In this document: positions 9,688-19,459 of the stretch, piece by piece
Position numbering within the stretch: the first letter of the stretch is position 1
How the letters are laid out: every line of letters begins with the position of its first letter
DNA from: Acidimicrobiia bacterium
Lineage (GTDB): Bacteria; Actinomycetota; Acidimicrobiia; Spongiisociales; UBA11373
Direction: 5' to 3'
DNA: 64,000 nucleotides
Assembly (NCBI GenBank): GCA_040902765.1
Contig: JBBDWO010000020.1
Location: forward strand, 30,775-94,774
Notes under the pieces: model-generated
What the model was told of the DNA's origin: nothing
Databases searched by the model: none
Seen by the model: only the letters and a program-made list of their open reading frames with translations
Program-made: the position numbers and the translations under genes

Positions 9688-10785
9688 CTACTCGACGAGG
9701 AGCAGAGAGCGCGGAGATCGGTTGAGTTCGTCGATCCCGTCGGCAGTGCACACCACGATGTCCTCGATCCGCATGCCGAAGGCGCCCGGCTCGTAGATCC
9801 CTGGCTCGATCGAGAAGGTCATCCCCTCCTCCAGCGACGCCTCGTTGCCTTCCACCAGGTACGGGTGCTCGTGGACCTCGAGGCCGATCCCGTGCCCGGT
9901 GCGATGGATGAAGCGGTCGCCGTATCCAGCGTCGTCGATCATCCGGCGGGCCACCCGGTCCACCTCCTGCGCCGCCACCCCGGGCCGTACCGCCTCTCGG
10001 GCTGCGGCCTGGGCTTGCTCGAGCACCGTGTAGGCGGCTGCGAAGTCGACCGACGGCTCGCCCACATGGAGCGTGCGAGTCGTGTCCGAGTGGTAGCCGC
10101 GGTAGCGGCCCCCGAAGTCGAGCACGATGGAGTCGCCGGCCTCGATCACCCGGCGCCCGGTCTCGTGATGGGGCGACGCCGCGTTGGGACCCGACGCGAC
10201 AATGGTGAAGGTGGACACATCGTGCCCCTCGGCGACGACACGCTCGGCGATGTCCCCGGCAACCTCGCGCTCGGAGCGGCCAGCGAAGCGGATGTCGCCC
10301 AAAACGGCGACCACCCGATCGGCGGCGGCCCCCGCAGCACCGAGACACTCGATCTCCGCAGGCTCCTTGCGCATCCGCAGACCGGCCATGAACGGGGTCG
10401 CCGGAGCGAAACGCGCCGCCCCGAGCTGCTCTTGGAGCGCCAGCAGGAACACGGACCATGTCTGGTCGCCGACCAGCAAGGACGCCCGTGACCCGACCAG
10501 CTCTCCAGCGAGCGCCACCGGATCCTCGGTCTCACCCCATGCCCGGACGCGAAACGCCCCCTGCCGATCGTCGACCCGCGGCGCCTCGAGCATGGGCACG
10601 AGGAGCGTCGGCTCCCCATCGGACGGGAGCACCAACATGGTGAGGCGCTCCAGCGGCATGGCTTCGTAGCCGATGAGGTAGGGGAGGTCGGCACCGACCG
10701 ACACCAGGAGGGCATCGACCCCTGCCCGTCGCAGCCGATCCCGCGTGTGTTCAAGGCGGGCGGCGTAGTCGAAGTCGGGGAACAT
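9688..10785 (-). CDS. pepP: Xaa-Pro aminopeptidase, M24 family
   Basis: Cytoplasmic dimetal peptidase cleaving X-Pro bonds. The C-terminal pita-bread domain has the metal ligands in order: Asp in [19 protein letters not shown], His in [10 protein letters not shown], Glu in [11 protein letters not shown] and Glu in GMRIEDIVV. The N-terminal creatinase-like domain covers about residues 1-130. 365 residues; a TAGGCT box lies 9 bases before the ATG. Confidence 0.92.
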   Translation of the reverse strand: MFPDFDYAARLEHTRDRLRRAGVDALLVSVGADLPYLIGYEAMPLERLTMLVLPSDGEPTLLVPMLEAPRVDDRQGAFRVRAWGETEDPVALAGELVGSRASLLVGDQTWSVFLLALQEQLGAARFAPATPFMAGLRMRKEPAEIECLGAAGAAADRVVAVLGDIRFAGRSEREVAGDIAERVVAEGHDVSTFTIVASGPNAASPHHETGRRVIEAGDSIVLDFGGRYRGYHSDTTRTLHVGEPSVDFAAAYTVLEQAQAAAREAVRPGVAAQEVDRVARRMIDDAGYGDRFIHRTGHGIGLEVHEHPYLVEGNEASLEEGMTFSIEPGIYEPGAFGMRIEDIVVCTADGIDELNRSPRSLLLVE

Positions 10786-10847
10786 CGGCTCCGGAGCCTA
10801 CCGGGTGTGCCTCGCCCGTCACCGGAATCGCCATACCAACAGTTACC

Positions 10848-12737
10848 ATGGTGTGTCCCTCAACTTTCCAAATCAAGTCACCGATGAGTCTCGACGTGCA
10901 CCCTCCCCATCCAAACTATCCCGCCTTCGTCCGCTCTCGGCGCCTCGTGGGCTTCATCGCCGCCCTGACCTGTGTTTCGGTGTGGGTGACCGCCCTCGTC
11001 ATCCTGTCGATCGGCGAACGGCACCGACGCGATGAGCTCGCTTCCGAGCTCATCGTCATCACTCGATCGATGGCCGAGTACGTGGGGTCGCTGCTCTCCG
11101 AGCAACAGGCTCGCGCCGCCGGCATGGCGGCCCTGCCGGGAGTGGCAGAGGCAACGGAGTCGCTCGCCGTCGACGGCGATGCGGGCCACCTCGAGCAGGT
11201 GGAGAACGTGCTCTTTGTGGCCAGCCGGTTGGGTGCTTCGCTGGTCGAGTACGTGCTCGTCTCGCCCGACGGACGGCTCCTGGCGAGCAACATCCCCGAC
11301 GTCATCTGGACCGAGGGGGCGCTCCAATGGGAGGAGGGCATCGAGGTGCTCGTCTTCGAAGCCACCGGGGACCGCATCGGCGAGATCCGCATCCGGGTGT
11401 GGGCACCGGTGGCGACCGAAGATAGCGCGGTCGTCGGCTATCTCGGGCTCTCCTCCGACGTCGCCCCGGTCGCCAGGTTCCTGGTGGCGACCCTCGGCAC
11501 TTCGGCGTCTCGGGAGATCTACCTGTTCGACGGCGATGGGCGGCTGCTCACACCCACCCGCTTCGAAGCCAGCCTCGCCGGGCTCGGTCTCCTCGAACCG
11601 GGGGAATCCTCGATCGGCCTTCGGGTCGCCGATCCCGGCCGCGACCTGCGCGACGGCGGGACCGTCGACCCTGACGCACCACTCACCCGGATGGCGGCGA
11701 GCGCCACCTCGGGAGAAAACGGCTTCGATGTGAGCGGCTACCGCGACTACCGGGGTGTGACCGTGGTCGGGGCGTGGCAGTGGATCGCCGAACCCGGGAT
11801 CGGTCTCAGCGCCGAGGTCGACAAGGCCGAGGCGTTCGCCGTCTTCTGGTCGACCCGGCGACTGTGGATGATCGCCGCCGGGGTGCTCACCGCTCTCACC
11901 TTGCTGCTCGCCGCCACCTTCCTCGTGACGGCGAGCCGTCTCTCTCGCACCACCAACGCCCTGCGACGCCTCTCGGAGGGTCTGGAGCGGGAGGTGGAGA
12001 ATCGCACCGAGGAACTCAGCGCTTCCCGGGCCCAACTCCAGGCCGAAGCGGCGGTCAAGGACAACCTGATCGCCGCCGTGTCTCACGAGTTGCGCACGCC
12101 ACTCTCCGGGGTCATCGGGTTCGCTTTGGTCGCCCTCGAGTCCGACAGGCTCGACGCCCACACCCGTGACCTGTTCGAGACGATCCTCGGCCAGGGGAAG
12201 GACATGGCCGATATCGTCGACGACCTGACCGCGATCAGCCGGCTGTCCACCAACACCCTGCGCCTCGACCTGTCGGAGTTCGACCTCCTCGAAGAGGCGA
12301 CCCGGGTCGTCCACCACTGGGATCCGGCTCAGGGGGGTTGGATCGAAGTATCCGGTTCGTCGGTGACCGCGCTCGGAGATCGAGCCCGCACCCGGCAGGT
12401 GATCCGGAATCTGGTCTCCAACGCCCTTCGATACGGGGGTCCGACCATCACCGTGACGGTCGCCGCCGAGGTTGACGGTGCGACCCTCGCCGTGGGCGAC
12501 GACGGACCGCCGCTCACCCCGGAGGTCGAATCCAACATGTTCGACCCCTACTTCCGCGGGACCTCGGACGGCCCCGCCCCGTCCATGGGCATCGGCCTCG
12601 GGCTCAGCCGGAGTCTGGTGGCGGCAATGGACGGCACGCTGACCTTCCGCCGCATCGACGACCGCAACACCTTCATGCTGTCGCTCCCCGCGGCAGTCGC
12701 CTCGAGATCGTCCGCCAGTACCCCGGTCGACCACTAG
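10848..12737 (+). CDS. Membrane sensor histidine kinase, orphan
   Basis: Two membrane segments (about residues 31-53 and 340-365) enclose a roughly 290-residue extracellular sensor of the Cache/CHASE kind, not recognised further. After a coiled linker come the HisKA box VSHELRTPLSG (phospho-acceptor His about residue 413), the N box RNLVSNALRYGG and the ATP-lid segments AVGDDGPPL and GIGLGLSRSLV. No response regulator is next to it, so its partner is elsewhere. The start could be ATG 10848 or ATG 10884; neither has a clear ribosome site. Confidence 0.88.
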   Translation: MVCPSTFQIKSPMSLDVHPPHPNYPAFVRSRRLVGFIAALTCVSVWVTALVILSIGERHRRDELASELIVITRSMAEYVGSLLSEQQARAAGMAALPGVAEATESLAVDGDAGHLEQVENVLFVASRLGASLVEYVLVSPDGRLLASNIPDVIWTEGALQWEEGIEVLVFEATGDRIGEIRIRVWAPVATEDSAVVGYLGLSSDVAPVARFLVATLGTSASREIYLFDGDGRLLTPTRFEASLAGLGLLEPGESSIGLRVADPGRDLRDGGTVDPDAPLTRMAASATSGENGFDVSGYRDYRGVTVVGAWQWIAEPGIGLSAEVDKAEAFAVFWSTRRLWMIAAGVLTALTLLLAATFLVTASRLSRTTNALRRLSEGLEREVENRTEELSASRAQLQAEAAVKDNLIAAVSHELRTPLSGVIGFALVALESDRLDAHTRDLFETILGQGKDMADIVDDLTAISRLSTNTLRLDLSEFDLLEEATRVVHHWDPAQGGWIEVSGSSVTALGDRARTRQVIRNLVSNALRYGGPTITVTVAAEVDGATLAVGDDGPPLTPEVESNMFDPYFRGTSDGPAPSMGIGLGLSRSLVAAMDGTLTFRRIDDRNTFMLSLPAAVASRSSASTPVDH

Positions 12738-12769
12738 CGTTCGGCCAGCATCACCGCCAGGAGGCGCTC

Positions 12770-13288
12770 ATGTCGGCGCCCGCCACCAGACTCAGAATCG
12801 CTGCCGCCACCCTGGCGTTGCTCGTCGTCGCCTGCGGCGATGACGGCGGCACTATCACCACCGTCGGTGAGCTGACCACGACGACCGGGGCCACCGCCAG
12901 CACCACCACCGAGGCGACTGCACCACCCGGGCGGTGCGACGACCCGGCCGAGCCGCTCACGCTGGGGATCCCGTACGAGGGCGTGATCGATGCCACCGCC
13001 GATCCTTACCCGGCGAACGCCCGGTACTTCTGCGTCGAGGTTCCCGCAGGGGCCAGCACCCTGGTGTTCACCCTCACGGACCTCGAGGCCGACCTCGACC
13101 TCTACGTGGGCTTGGGCTCGATCGAAAGCGTCCAGGGCGTCAATACATGGGAGTGGGCGGGACAGGAGTTCGAGAACGCTCCCGAGTACATCGAAATCGT
13201 CAATCCGGAGGGTGGCGTGTACTACATCGAAGTCTTCGACTACAACGGGGCCGGATCGACCTACACGGTGATGGCGACCGCCGACTGA
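12770..13288 (+). CDS. Lipoprotein with PPC-like beta-sandwich domain
   Basis: A signal peptide ends in a lipobox (LLVVAC, Cys about residue 22), followed by a Thr-rich linker (TTVGELTTTTGATASTTTEA) that spaces the domain from the membrane. Residues 75-172 resemble bacterial pre-peptidase C-terminal domains: VEVPAGASTLVFTL, DLDLYVG and GGVYYIEVFDY. AGGAGG precedes the ATG and a TAGCGT box lies further up, so this mRNA has a leader. It may be an extracellular binding partner for the adjacent kinase, which is inference from position only. Confidence 0.75.
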   Translation: MSAPATRLRIAAATLALLVVACGDDGGTITTVGELTTTTGATASTTTEATAPPGRCDDPAEPLTLGIPYEGVIDATADPYPANARYFCVEVPAGASTLVFTLTDLEADLDLYVGLGSIESVQGVNTWEWAGQEFENAPEYIEIVNPEGGVYYIEVFDYNGAGSTYTVMATAD

Positions 13289-13375
13289 GTCAAGGCACCG
13301 TTGGTTTCTGTCGATACAGCCGACATGCGCGTCGCGACCGCCGCCATCGTCCTCTCCGTCGGCGACTGATCGGCC

Positions 13376-14254
13376 TCACTCCCCCCAGCGGTGCTCGATG
13401 AGCCAGCGCGCCGTATCGACGTGGTTTTCGAGCACGCGGTCACCGTCGAATGCCCAGGCGATCGTCTGTCCGATGGTCCAGGCGGCGGCCCGGGTCGAGT
13501 CCAGGTCGAGGGCGTCCACCAGCCGATCGAACCGTTCCAACACCTCGGCTTCGGAGTGACCCAGTTCGTAGGACCTGACGATGGGTGCCACCGAAAACGC
13601 ACGATCGCCGACGAGCGGCTTGGGGTCGATCGCCAACCACGGCTCGCGTGTCGCCCGTAGGACGTTGTGCCCGTGGAGGTCCTGGTGGAGCAGCACCGCC
13701 GAGGAACCGCCGATGACACCGGTCAGCGCATCGACGGCCGCATCGATGAGGCGACGCTCGACGGAGCGCCGGACGCGCTCCCAGGCGGCGGGGATGTCCT
13801 CGATCCATCCCCGGGCCTCCTCGTCGAGCGAACGGAATGGCCCGTCGGCGGCGACCCAGAGGCGAGGCAGCAGTCCGATGAGGACCTCCAGGGCCACCTC
13901 CGGTCCGGCGTCGGCGAGGTGATCCCCCGGGTGGCACGGTTCGATGAGCAGCGCGAAGAGATCGGGCTCGTGCCCGAGGAGCCGGACCGCGCCGTCCCCG
14001 TCCCACACCCGCAGAGCCTCGGCCTCGTGCTCCGACTCGTCGTGCGGGAACTGGATCTTGAGCATCGCGGGCTCGTCGTGCCTCGTGACCGGCATCACGA
14101 GGGACACGTAGGACCCCGGGAACGGGTCGCCCACGATCCGCAGCGACCACCGGTCGACGGCGTCGCCCACGAGTCGAGGAAGCGCGGCTACCCATTCAGG
14201 GCCGCCATCGACCGAACGGATGCGCTCGAGGGAGTCGGGTAGGCGGAGGTCCAT
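13376..14254 (-). CDS. Aminoglycoside phosphotransferase-like kinase (streptomycin 6-kinase type)
   Basis: 292-residue APH-fold kinase. The catalytic loop LLHQDLHGHNVL gives the base Asp and Mg-binding Asn; AIDPKPLVGD is the metal-binding Asp segment in the form seen in APH(6) and hydroxyurea kinases. MLKIQFPHDESEHEAEAL carries the ATP-site Lys and helix C Glu. Substrate could be streptomycin or a cell metabolite; a lone copy in a housekeeping region gives no support for resistance. The TAGCGT -10 box 6 bases before the ATG is itself the last unit of a CTACCGG heptamer tract. Confidence 0.78.
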   Translation of the reverse strand: MDLRLPDSLERIRSVDGGPEWVAALPRLVGDAVDRWSLRIVGDPFPGSYVSLVMPVTRHDEPAMLKIQFPHDESEHEAEALRVWDGDGAVRLLGHEPDLFALLIEPCHPGDHLADAGPEVALEVLIGLLPRLWVAADGPFRSLDEEARGWIEDIPAAWERVRRSVERRLIDAAVDALTGVIGGSSAVLLHQDLHGHNVLRATREPWLAIDPKPLVGDRAFSVAPIVRSYELGHSEAEVLERFDRLVDALDLDSTRAAAWTIGQTIAWAFDGDRVLENHVDTARWLIEHRWGE

Positions 14255-14260
14255 GGGACG

Positions 14261-14266
14261 ACGCTA
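14261..14266 (-). promoter_or_regulatory. -10 box (TAGCGT) formed by heptamer repeat
   Basis: On the minus strand the tract runs GCCGGTA GCCGGTA GCGTCGT and its last TA starts TAGCGT, followed by exactly 6 bases and the ATG at 14254. Confidence 0.5.
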
Positions 14267-14334
14267 CCGGCTACCGGCTACCGGCTACCGGCCAGACTCG
14301 CTACTCGCTACTCGCTACTCCTCGCCGCCGCTTC
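14261..14334. repeat. Two heptamer tracts: CTACCGG x4 and CTCGCTA x3
   Basis: Two different words stand side by side, separated by GCCAGA. The first provides the promoter of the kinase gene (minus strand, leftward), the second encodes the end of the LipB-LipA protein (minus strand, Arg-Ser-Ser-Glu-stop from GTAGCGA units). Confidence 0.9.
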
Positions 14335-15942
14335 CTTGGCGTGGTAGGAGGAGCGGACCAGCGGGCCACTCTCCACGTGCCGCAGGCCGAGGCGTCGGCC
14401 CTCGGAGGCGAAGGCGACGAATTCGTCGGGATGGACGTAACGATCGACCCGCCGGTGACGCGCCGTCGGACGCAGGTACTGACCGATCGTGACCACGTCC
14501 ACCCCGACGGCGCGAAGGTCCGCCAGGGCACCCATCACCTCGTCGGTGGTCTCTCCCATGCCGACGATGAGGCCGGATTTGACCAGGGAGGCGGGACCCA
14601 GCCACCGGGCCCGGGCGAGCAGTGCCAGCGACCTGCCGTAGTTGGCCGCGGTACGCACGTCGCGCTGTAGTCGGAGGACGGTCTCGGTGTTGTGGTTGAG
14701 GACATCTGGTTCGGCAGCCATCACCGTCTCCAAGGCAGCCCGATCACCCTTGAAGTCCGGGATCAGCACCTCGACGTCGCAGGCGAGGCGGGTCCGGATC
14801 TGGCGGATCGACTCGGCAAAGACCTCGGCCCCGCCATCGGGGAGGTCGTCGCGATTCACCGAGGTCAGCACGGCGTGCTCGAGCCGCATCTGGGCGACGG
14901 CCTCGGCAACGCGCTTCGGCTCGTCCCGGTCGACCTCACCCGGTCGACCGGTGGCGACGTCACAGAAGCCGCAGGCTCGGGTGCACACGTCACCGAGGAG
15001 CATGAAGGTTGCCGTCCCGCTCCCCCAGCACTCATAGATGTTGGGGCACCCGGCCTCTTCGCAGACGGTGTTGAGGTCGAGGCCCTCCACCAGCCGCTTG
15101 AGGTCGCGATATCCCGGTCCCAGGTCGAGCTTGACCTTCATCCACTCCGGCTTTTCCGGCTCTCCCGGCAGGCGCCCGCGCACCGTGATCGGCACGGCCT
15201 GGCGGCTGCGCGGGGTGAACGTGCCACTGGCGAGGAGCGCGTCGACGTCGAAGGCGGCATCGGCCCTGGCCGTGCCCCTGATGAAGGCAGCCCGCTGGTC
15301 GTCGACGAGGTCATGGCCGAAGACCTCGGCGAATCGAGGAATCAGGGCGTCGGCTACCTCTTCGACCGAGATCTCGCCCAGGAGGCGCTGTAGCGAGGTA
15401 ACCGGTCGGTCCGGGATGCCACAGGGAACGATGTGATCGAACCAGGTCAGATCGGTGGTCACGTTGAGAGCGAACCCGTGGGTGGTGACGCCGCGGGCGG
15501 CTCGTACCCCGATGGCGGCCACCTTGCCCTGCGCGGTCCAGACGCCGGTGAATCCGTCCTCCGCCCACGCCTCGACTCCCAGATCGGCGAGTGTGCGGAT
15601 CAGCACCTCCTGGAGGCGGGCGACATGCCCGGCGACCTCCATGGACGAACCGAGCCGAACGATCGGGTATCCGACCAGCTGGCCCGGACCGTGGAAGGTC
15701 ACGTCGCCGCCTCGATCCACCCGGAACACGGTTGCGCCGAGGGCCGCGGCTCGGGCGTCGTCGATGAGCACGTTGGCACCGCTGGAGAACCGGCCGACCG
15801 TGTAGGTGGGCGGATGCTCGAGCAGCAGCAGGTAGTCGTCGTCGGTGCGGCCGAGCAGCCGCCCCTCGTGGAGCGCTCGCTGGAGATCCCAGGCTTCGTC
15901 GTACGGGAGCCGACCCAGCCACCGGGACCGGAGCCGGGTCAC
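14308..15942 (-). CDS. lipBA: LipB-LipA fusion: octanoyltransferase plus lipoyl synthase
   Basis: One 544-residue open frame holds both steps of lipoate assembly. Residues 1-225 are Lip[17 protein letters not shown] (78-93), Lys140 in QGKVAAIG and the acyl-carrying Cys174 in [13 protein letters not shown]. Residues from about 262 are LipA: auxiliary-cluster Cys 294, 299, 305 (CX4CX5C), radical-SAM Cys 320, 324, 327 (CTRACGFC), [13 protein letters not shown], and the C-terminal RSSYHAKE. The joining segment is about 35 residues. All catalytic residues are intact. Its start overlaps the E2 stop as ATGA, so it is the last gene of the dehydrogenase operon. The final SSE-stop comes from a heptamer tract. 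Confidence 0.95.
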   Translation of the reverse strand: MTRLRSRWLGRLPYDEAWDLQRALHEGRLLGRTDDDYLLLLEHPPTYTVGRFSSGANVLIDDARAAALGATVFRVDRGGDVTFHGPGQLVGYPIVRLGSSMEVAGHVARLQEVLIRTLADLGVEAWAEDGFTGVWTAQGKVAAIGVRAARGVTTHGFALNVTTDLTWFDHIVPCGIPDRPVTSLQRLLGEISVEEVADALIPRFAEVFGHDLVDDQRAAFIRGTARADAAFDVDALLASGTFTPRSRQAVPITVRGRLPGEPEKPEWMKVKLDLGPGYRDLKRLVEGLDLNTVCEEAGCPNIYECWGSGTATFMLLGDVCTRACGFCDVATGRPGEVDRDEPKRVAEAVAQMRLEHAVLTSVNRDDLPDGGAEVFAESIRQIRTRLACDVEVLIPDFKGDRAALETVMAAEPDVLNHNTETVLRLQRDVRTAANYGRSLALLARARWLGPASLVKSGLIVGMGETTDEVMGALADLRAVGVDVVTIGQYLRPTARHRRVDRYVHPDEFVAFASEGRRLGLRHVESGPLVRSSYHAKEAAARSSE

Positions 15943-17429
15943 ACCAACTCCTGCTCCCAGTCCCAGTTCTCGAGGTTCTCCTTGATCCGCCTGAGGAACA
16001 GGACCGCCGTGGAGCCGTCGAAGGCCCGATGGTCCCAGGAGAACCCGAGGTACCCGATGTGGTGGATGGCGATGGCGTCGCTGCCGTCACGATCCTGGAC
16101 CACCACCGGACGCTTGGTGATCGTCTCCGTCGACAGGATCGCCACGTTGGGCACGTTGATGATCGGTGCCGACATGAACGAGCCGAACGGTCCCGGGTTG
16201 GTGATGGTGAACGTGCTGCCGCTCACGTCGTCGGGCTCCATCTTCCCCGAACGGGCCTTCTCGGCCACACGCCGCACTTCTCGGGCGAGCCCTTTCAGGC
16301 GCAGGCCGTCGGCGCCCCGCACCGTCATCACCACCAGCCCCTCCTGATCCAGGTCGACGCTGAATCCGAGATCGATGCGGCCGTGCATGATGCGCCGCTT
16401 GTTCTCGAGATCGAAGGTCGAGTTGACCACCGGATACTCCTCCAGGGCATCGACGGTTGCCCGGGTGATGAACGGGAGGTAGGTGAGCGAGAAGCCCTCC
16501 CGCTCCTTGAAGGCGTCACGGTTGCGGCGGCGGACCTGCTCGACGGCCTCGTAGTCGACCTCGACCGACGTCCATACGTGCGCCGTCGACTGCTTGGCAC
16601 GGATCATGTTCTCGGCGATCCGAACCCGCAGGCGGTCCATCTCCACGACGGTGTCCTCACCGGCGACGGCGGGCGGTGGTGGCGCCGGCTTCGGCGCGGC
16701 CGGGGCGGCCTTCGGCTCGGGCGCGGCAGCGGCTGGCGCCGGTGCGGCCTTCGGTTCCTCGGCAGGAGCCGGCTGGGCCTCGCCGCTCTCGATGAACGCC
16801 CCTACGTCGCGTCGGGTGACCCGGCCGCCGCTCCCGCTTCCCTCGATTCGGGTCGGGTCGATCCCGTGCTCGGCGGCGAGCCGCCGGACCACCGGCGACA
16901 GGAGCGCACCCGATGGGGATGTCCGGGGCTTCGCCTCGGAGGATGCCGGGGCCGTCCTCGGCGGGTCAGCCGCGGGCTCGGGCTCAGACTCGGGCTCAGA
17001 CTCAGGCTCGGGCTCGGACTCAGGCTCGGGCTCAGGCTCGGGCTCGGGCTCCTTCTTGGCCTCCGGCGCCGGTTCCGGGGTCTCCTGCTCTGCAGCATCC
17101 GTTGCTGAGGTCTCGTCGGTCCCAACGGAATCGTCCTCGGCAGGGGCGGCGGACGAAGCGTCGTCACCCGGTGCGGAAGACGACGCCTCGCCGGCATCGC
17201 CGATGACGACGAGCGGCGTCCCGACGGCGACGGTGGCTCCTTCTTCGACGAGGATCTCGAGGATCGTTCCCGCCGCCGGTGACGGGACCTCGGTATCCAC
17301 CTTGTCGGTGGAGATCTCCAGGAGTACCTCGTCCTCGTTGATCGAGTCGCCCACCTGCTTGGCCCACCGGAGGATGGTGCCCTCGGTGACCGTCTCTCCC
17401 AACTGTGGCATCGTGACCGTCATAGCCAT
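15939..17429 (-). CDS. 2-oxoacid dehydrogenase E2 (dihydrolipoyl acyltransferase)
   Basis: Core of a 2-oxoacid dehydrogenase complex. One lipoyl domain (residues 1-78) with the lipoylated Lys43 in [10 protein letters not shown]; a long acidic Pro-Glu-Ser linker; a peripheral-subunit-binding domain ([24 protein letters not shown]); a second Ala/Pro linker; and the catalytic domain from about residue 265 with the active-site WDHRAFDGS. 496 residues. It starts 15 bases after the E1 stop. ATG 17423 is an alternative start. The substrate (pyruvate, branched-chain or 2-oxoglutarate) is not settled by these motifs. Confidence 0.93.
   Translation of the reverse strand: MAMTVTMPQLGETVTEGTILRWAKQVGDSINEDEVLLEISTDKVDTEVPSPAAGTILEILVEEGATVAVGTPLVVIGDAGEASSSAPGDDASSAAPAEDDSVGTDETSATDAAEQETPEPAPEAKKEPEPEPEPEPESEPEPESEPESEPEPAADPPRTAPASSEAKPRTSPSGALLSPVVRRLAAEHGIDPTRIEGSGSGGRVTRRDVGAFIESGEAQPAPAEEPKAAPAPAAAAPEPKAAPAAPKPAPPPPAVAGEDTVVEMDRLRVRIAENMIRAKQSTAHVWTSVEVDYEAVEQVRRRNRDAFKEREGFSLTYLPFITRATVDALEEYPVVNSTFDLENKRRIMHGRIDLGFSVDLDQEGLVVMTVRGADGLRLKGLAREVRRVAEKARSGKMEPDDVSGSTFTITNPGPFGSFMSAPIINVPNVAILSTETITKRPVVVQDRDGSDAIAIHHIGYLGFSWDHRAFDGSTAVLFLRRIKENLENWDWEQELV
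16972..17056. repeat. Coding hexamer repeat in E2 linker
   Basis: Repeats of GGCTCG and GACTCG (plus-strand reading) encode a Pro-Glu/Ser-Glu linker on the minus strand. Unlike the spacer repeats its period is 6, so it keeps the frame. Confidence 0.8.
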
Positions 17430-17443
17430 GGTCTTCGGCCCTC

Positions 17444-19459
17444 CTACGTGGCTGCGAGTGTGCGAACGGCTCCCACCACATCGTCCACCTGGGGGACGAA
17501 GGCGTCTTCGAGGACGGGAGCATACGGAATGTGCGTGTGGGGCGGCGTCACCCGAATGACCGGAGCGTCCAGGTCCCAGAACGCCTCGTCGGCGACCCGG
17601 GCCGCCACCTCAGAGGCGACGCTCGAGAACGGGACGTCCTCCTGCACCACCACCAGCCGCGAAGTCTTGGCGATGGAGTCGAAGACGGCTTCCCAGTCGA
17701 GGGGGACGATCGATTGCAGGTCGACGATCTCGATCGAAACCCCCTCCCCCTCGAGGATCTCGGCCGCCTCGAGCGAGGTGTGCACCATGGCGCCCCAGGT
17801 GACGATGGTGACGTCGTCGCCACTCCGGGCGATGCGGGCAGTGCCCAGGGGGACCTCGTAGTCACCCTGTGGGATCGACTCCTTGACACTGCGATACAGC
17901 TTCTTGTGCTCCAGGTAGACGACCGGATTCGGGTCACGGATCGCGGCCAGGAGCAGGCCCTTTGCCGCCGTCGGCGTACTGGGAACCACGATCTTCAATC
18001 CGGGATGGTGCGAGAGCATCCCCTCGGGGCTGATCGAATGGTACGGCCCGGCGCGCAGGCCAGCGCCGCTCGGGCCACGAACCACCATCGGCACCGCCGC
18101 ACCGGCCTTCCAGTGGTACTTGGCGGCCTCGGTGAACAGCTGATCCAAGCCGGGATAGATGAAGTCGGTGTACTGCAGCTCGGTCACTGGCCGCATCCCC
18201 TCCAGGGCGGCGCCCACCGATGCCCCGATGATCGCCGACTCGGCGATCGGCGTGTCGATCACCCGCATCGGGCCGTACTTGGCGTGCAGGCCCTTGGTGA
18301 CCTTGAACGCCCCGCCGAACTCTCCGACGTCCTCCCCGAGGATGAACACCCGCTCGTCGCGTTCCATCTCCTCGTCCAGCGCCTGGGTGATCGCGTCGAG
18401 GAAGGTCACCGGCTCACCCGACGGCTCACCCGGCTCGGGTCCGGAGCCGTCGCGGACGGCGAACAAACCGGTCGTCACGTCGTCCGCCGTGGGGTCGTCT
18501 TGCTCCTCTGCCCACTCGATGGTCCGCTTGATCTTGGAGGTGATCCGCTCCTCGAGCTCGGCGCGCCGCTGCTCGTCCATCAGGCCACGCCCCTCCAGAA
18601 ATGCCTCGAACCGCGGCAGCGGGTCCTTGGCCATCCACGCCTCGCGCTCGTCGGGCTTGACGTACTCGGCCGGATCGTGCCCTGCATGACCGAAGTGCCG
18701 GAAGGTGACCGCCTCGATGAGTGTCGGCCCCTCGCCGCGCCTCGCCCGGTCGACGGCCTCCTTGGCCGCCGAGTAACACTCGAGGACGTCGTTGCCGTCG
18801 ACCACGATGCCCGGGATCCCGTAACCGTCCGCCCTGTGGGCGACGAACTCGAGGCCGAACTCGCCCTCGTTGGGCGTGGAATAGGCGTACTGGTTGTTCT
18901 GGACGGTGAACACGATCGGCAGCCGCAGCACGGCGGCCATGTTGACCGTCTCGTGCCAGGTGCCGGTCGCCGTCGCGCCCTCACCACAGTTGGCCAGAGC
19001 CACCCGGTCCTCCCCCCGCTGTTTGAAGGCCAGGGCACAGCCGGCGGCCACCGGATAGGCATCGGGTAGCGGGGACACCACCATGAGGGTCCCCTTGGAC
19101 AGCACCCCGAAGTGGGTGTTCCCGTCGCGACCGCCGGTGGGTGCCGACGCCTTGCCATAGAAGTTGAGCAGCGTCTCCTCAAGGGTCACTCCCTTGGTCA
19201 GCTGCATCCCGATGTCGCGATGGGTCGAGCCGAGCACGTCGTCGTCGAGCAGGGCAGCGGCGAACCCGACCTGGGCCGCCTCCTGACCCACGCCCGGATA
19301 CACCGACCCCGGGAGACGCCCGCCCCGATACATCGAGTGCAGGCGGCTCTCGAGCAAACGGGCGGTGAGCATCATCTCGTACATCTCGACCAGACGATCG
19401 TCGGACAGCTCGGCGGCGTGGCCCTTGGCCTCGATCGTCGGCACGTCTGAGGCGCTCAT
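17444..19459 (-). CDS. 2-oxoacid dehydrogenase E1, alpha and beta subunits fused
   Basis: 671-residue thiamine-diphosphate dehydrogenase that decarboxylates a 2-oxoacid and acylates the E2 lipoyl group. Residues 15-330 are E1-alpha: SVYPGVGQEAAQVG, GEGATATGTWHE and VQNNQYAYSTP of the ThDP site, and RHFGHAGHDPAEY. Residues from about 345 are E1-beta: GEDVGEFGGAFKVT, TPIAESAIIG, YLEHKKLYR. A short Gly/Pro/Glu linker joins them. The order resembles fused branched-chain-type E1 proteins. The frame stays open far upstream of 19459, but that part is antisense-type shadow inside lpd; ATG 19459 overlaps the lpd stop as ATGA. Confidence 0.93.
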   Translation of the reverse strand: MSASDVPTIEAKGHAAELSDDRLVEMYEMMLTARLLESRLHSMYRGGRLPGSVYPGVGQEAAQVGFAAALLDDDVLGSTHRDIGMQLTKGVTLEETLLNFYGKASAPTGGRDGNTHFGVLSKGTLMVVSPLPDAYPVAAGCALAFKQRGEDRVALANCGEGATATGTWHETVNMAAVLRLPIVFTVQNNQYAYSTPNEGEFGLEFVAHRADGYGIPGIVVDGNDVLECYSAAKEAVDRARRGEGPTLIEAVTFRHFGHAGHDPAEYVKPDEREAWMAKDPLPRFEAFLEGRGLMDEQRRAELEERITSKIKRTIEWAEEQDDPTADDVTTGLFAVRDGSGPEPGEPSGEPVTFLDAITQALDEEMERDERVFILGEDVGEFGGAFKVTKGLHAKYGPMRVIDTPIAESAIIGASVGAALEGMRPVTELQYTDFIYPGLDQLFTEAAKYHWKAGAAVPMVVRGPSGAGLRAGPYHSISPEGMLSHHPGLKIVVPSTPTAAKGLLLAAIRDPNPVVYLEHKKLYRSVKESIPQGDYEVPLGTARIARSGDDVTIVTWGAMVHTSLEAAEILEGEGVSIEIVDLQSIVPLDWEAVFDSIAKTSRLVVVQEDVPFSSVASEVAARVADEAFWDLDAPVIRVTPPHTHIPYAPVLEDAFVPQVDDVVGAVRTLAAT

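Noticed and set aside
13289..13375. Short frame ATGCGCGTCGCGACC after the PPC lipoprotein
   Set aside because: Fifteen codons with no ribosome site, -10 box or coupling to a neighbour; the spacer holds nothing else I can name.
13376..14254. Antibiotic resistance gene
   Set aside because: The APH-type motifs are clear, but the gene stands in a housekeeping region without mobile features, so a resistance role is not supported.
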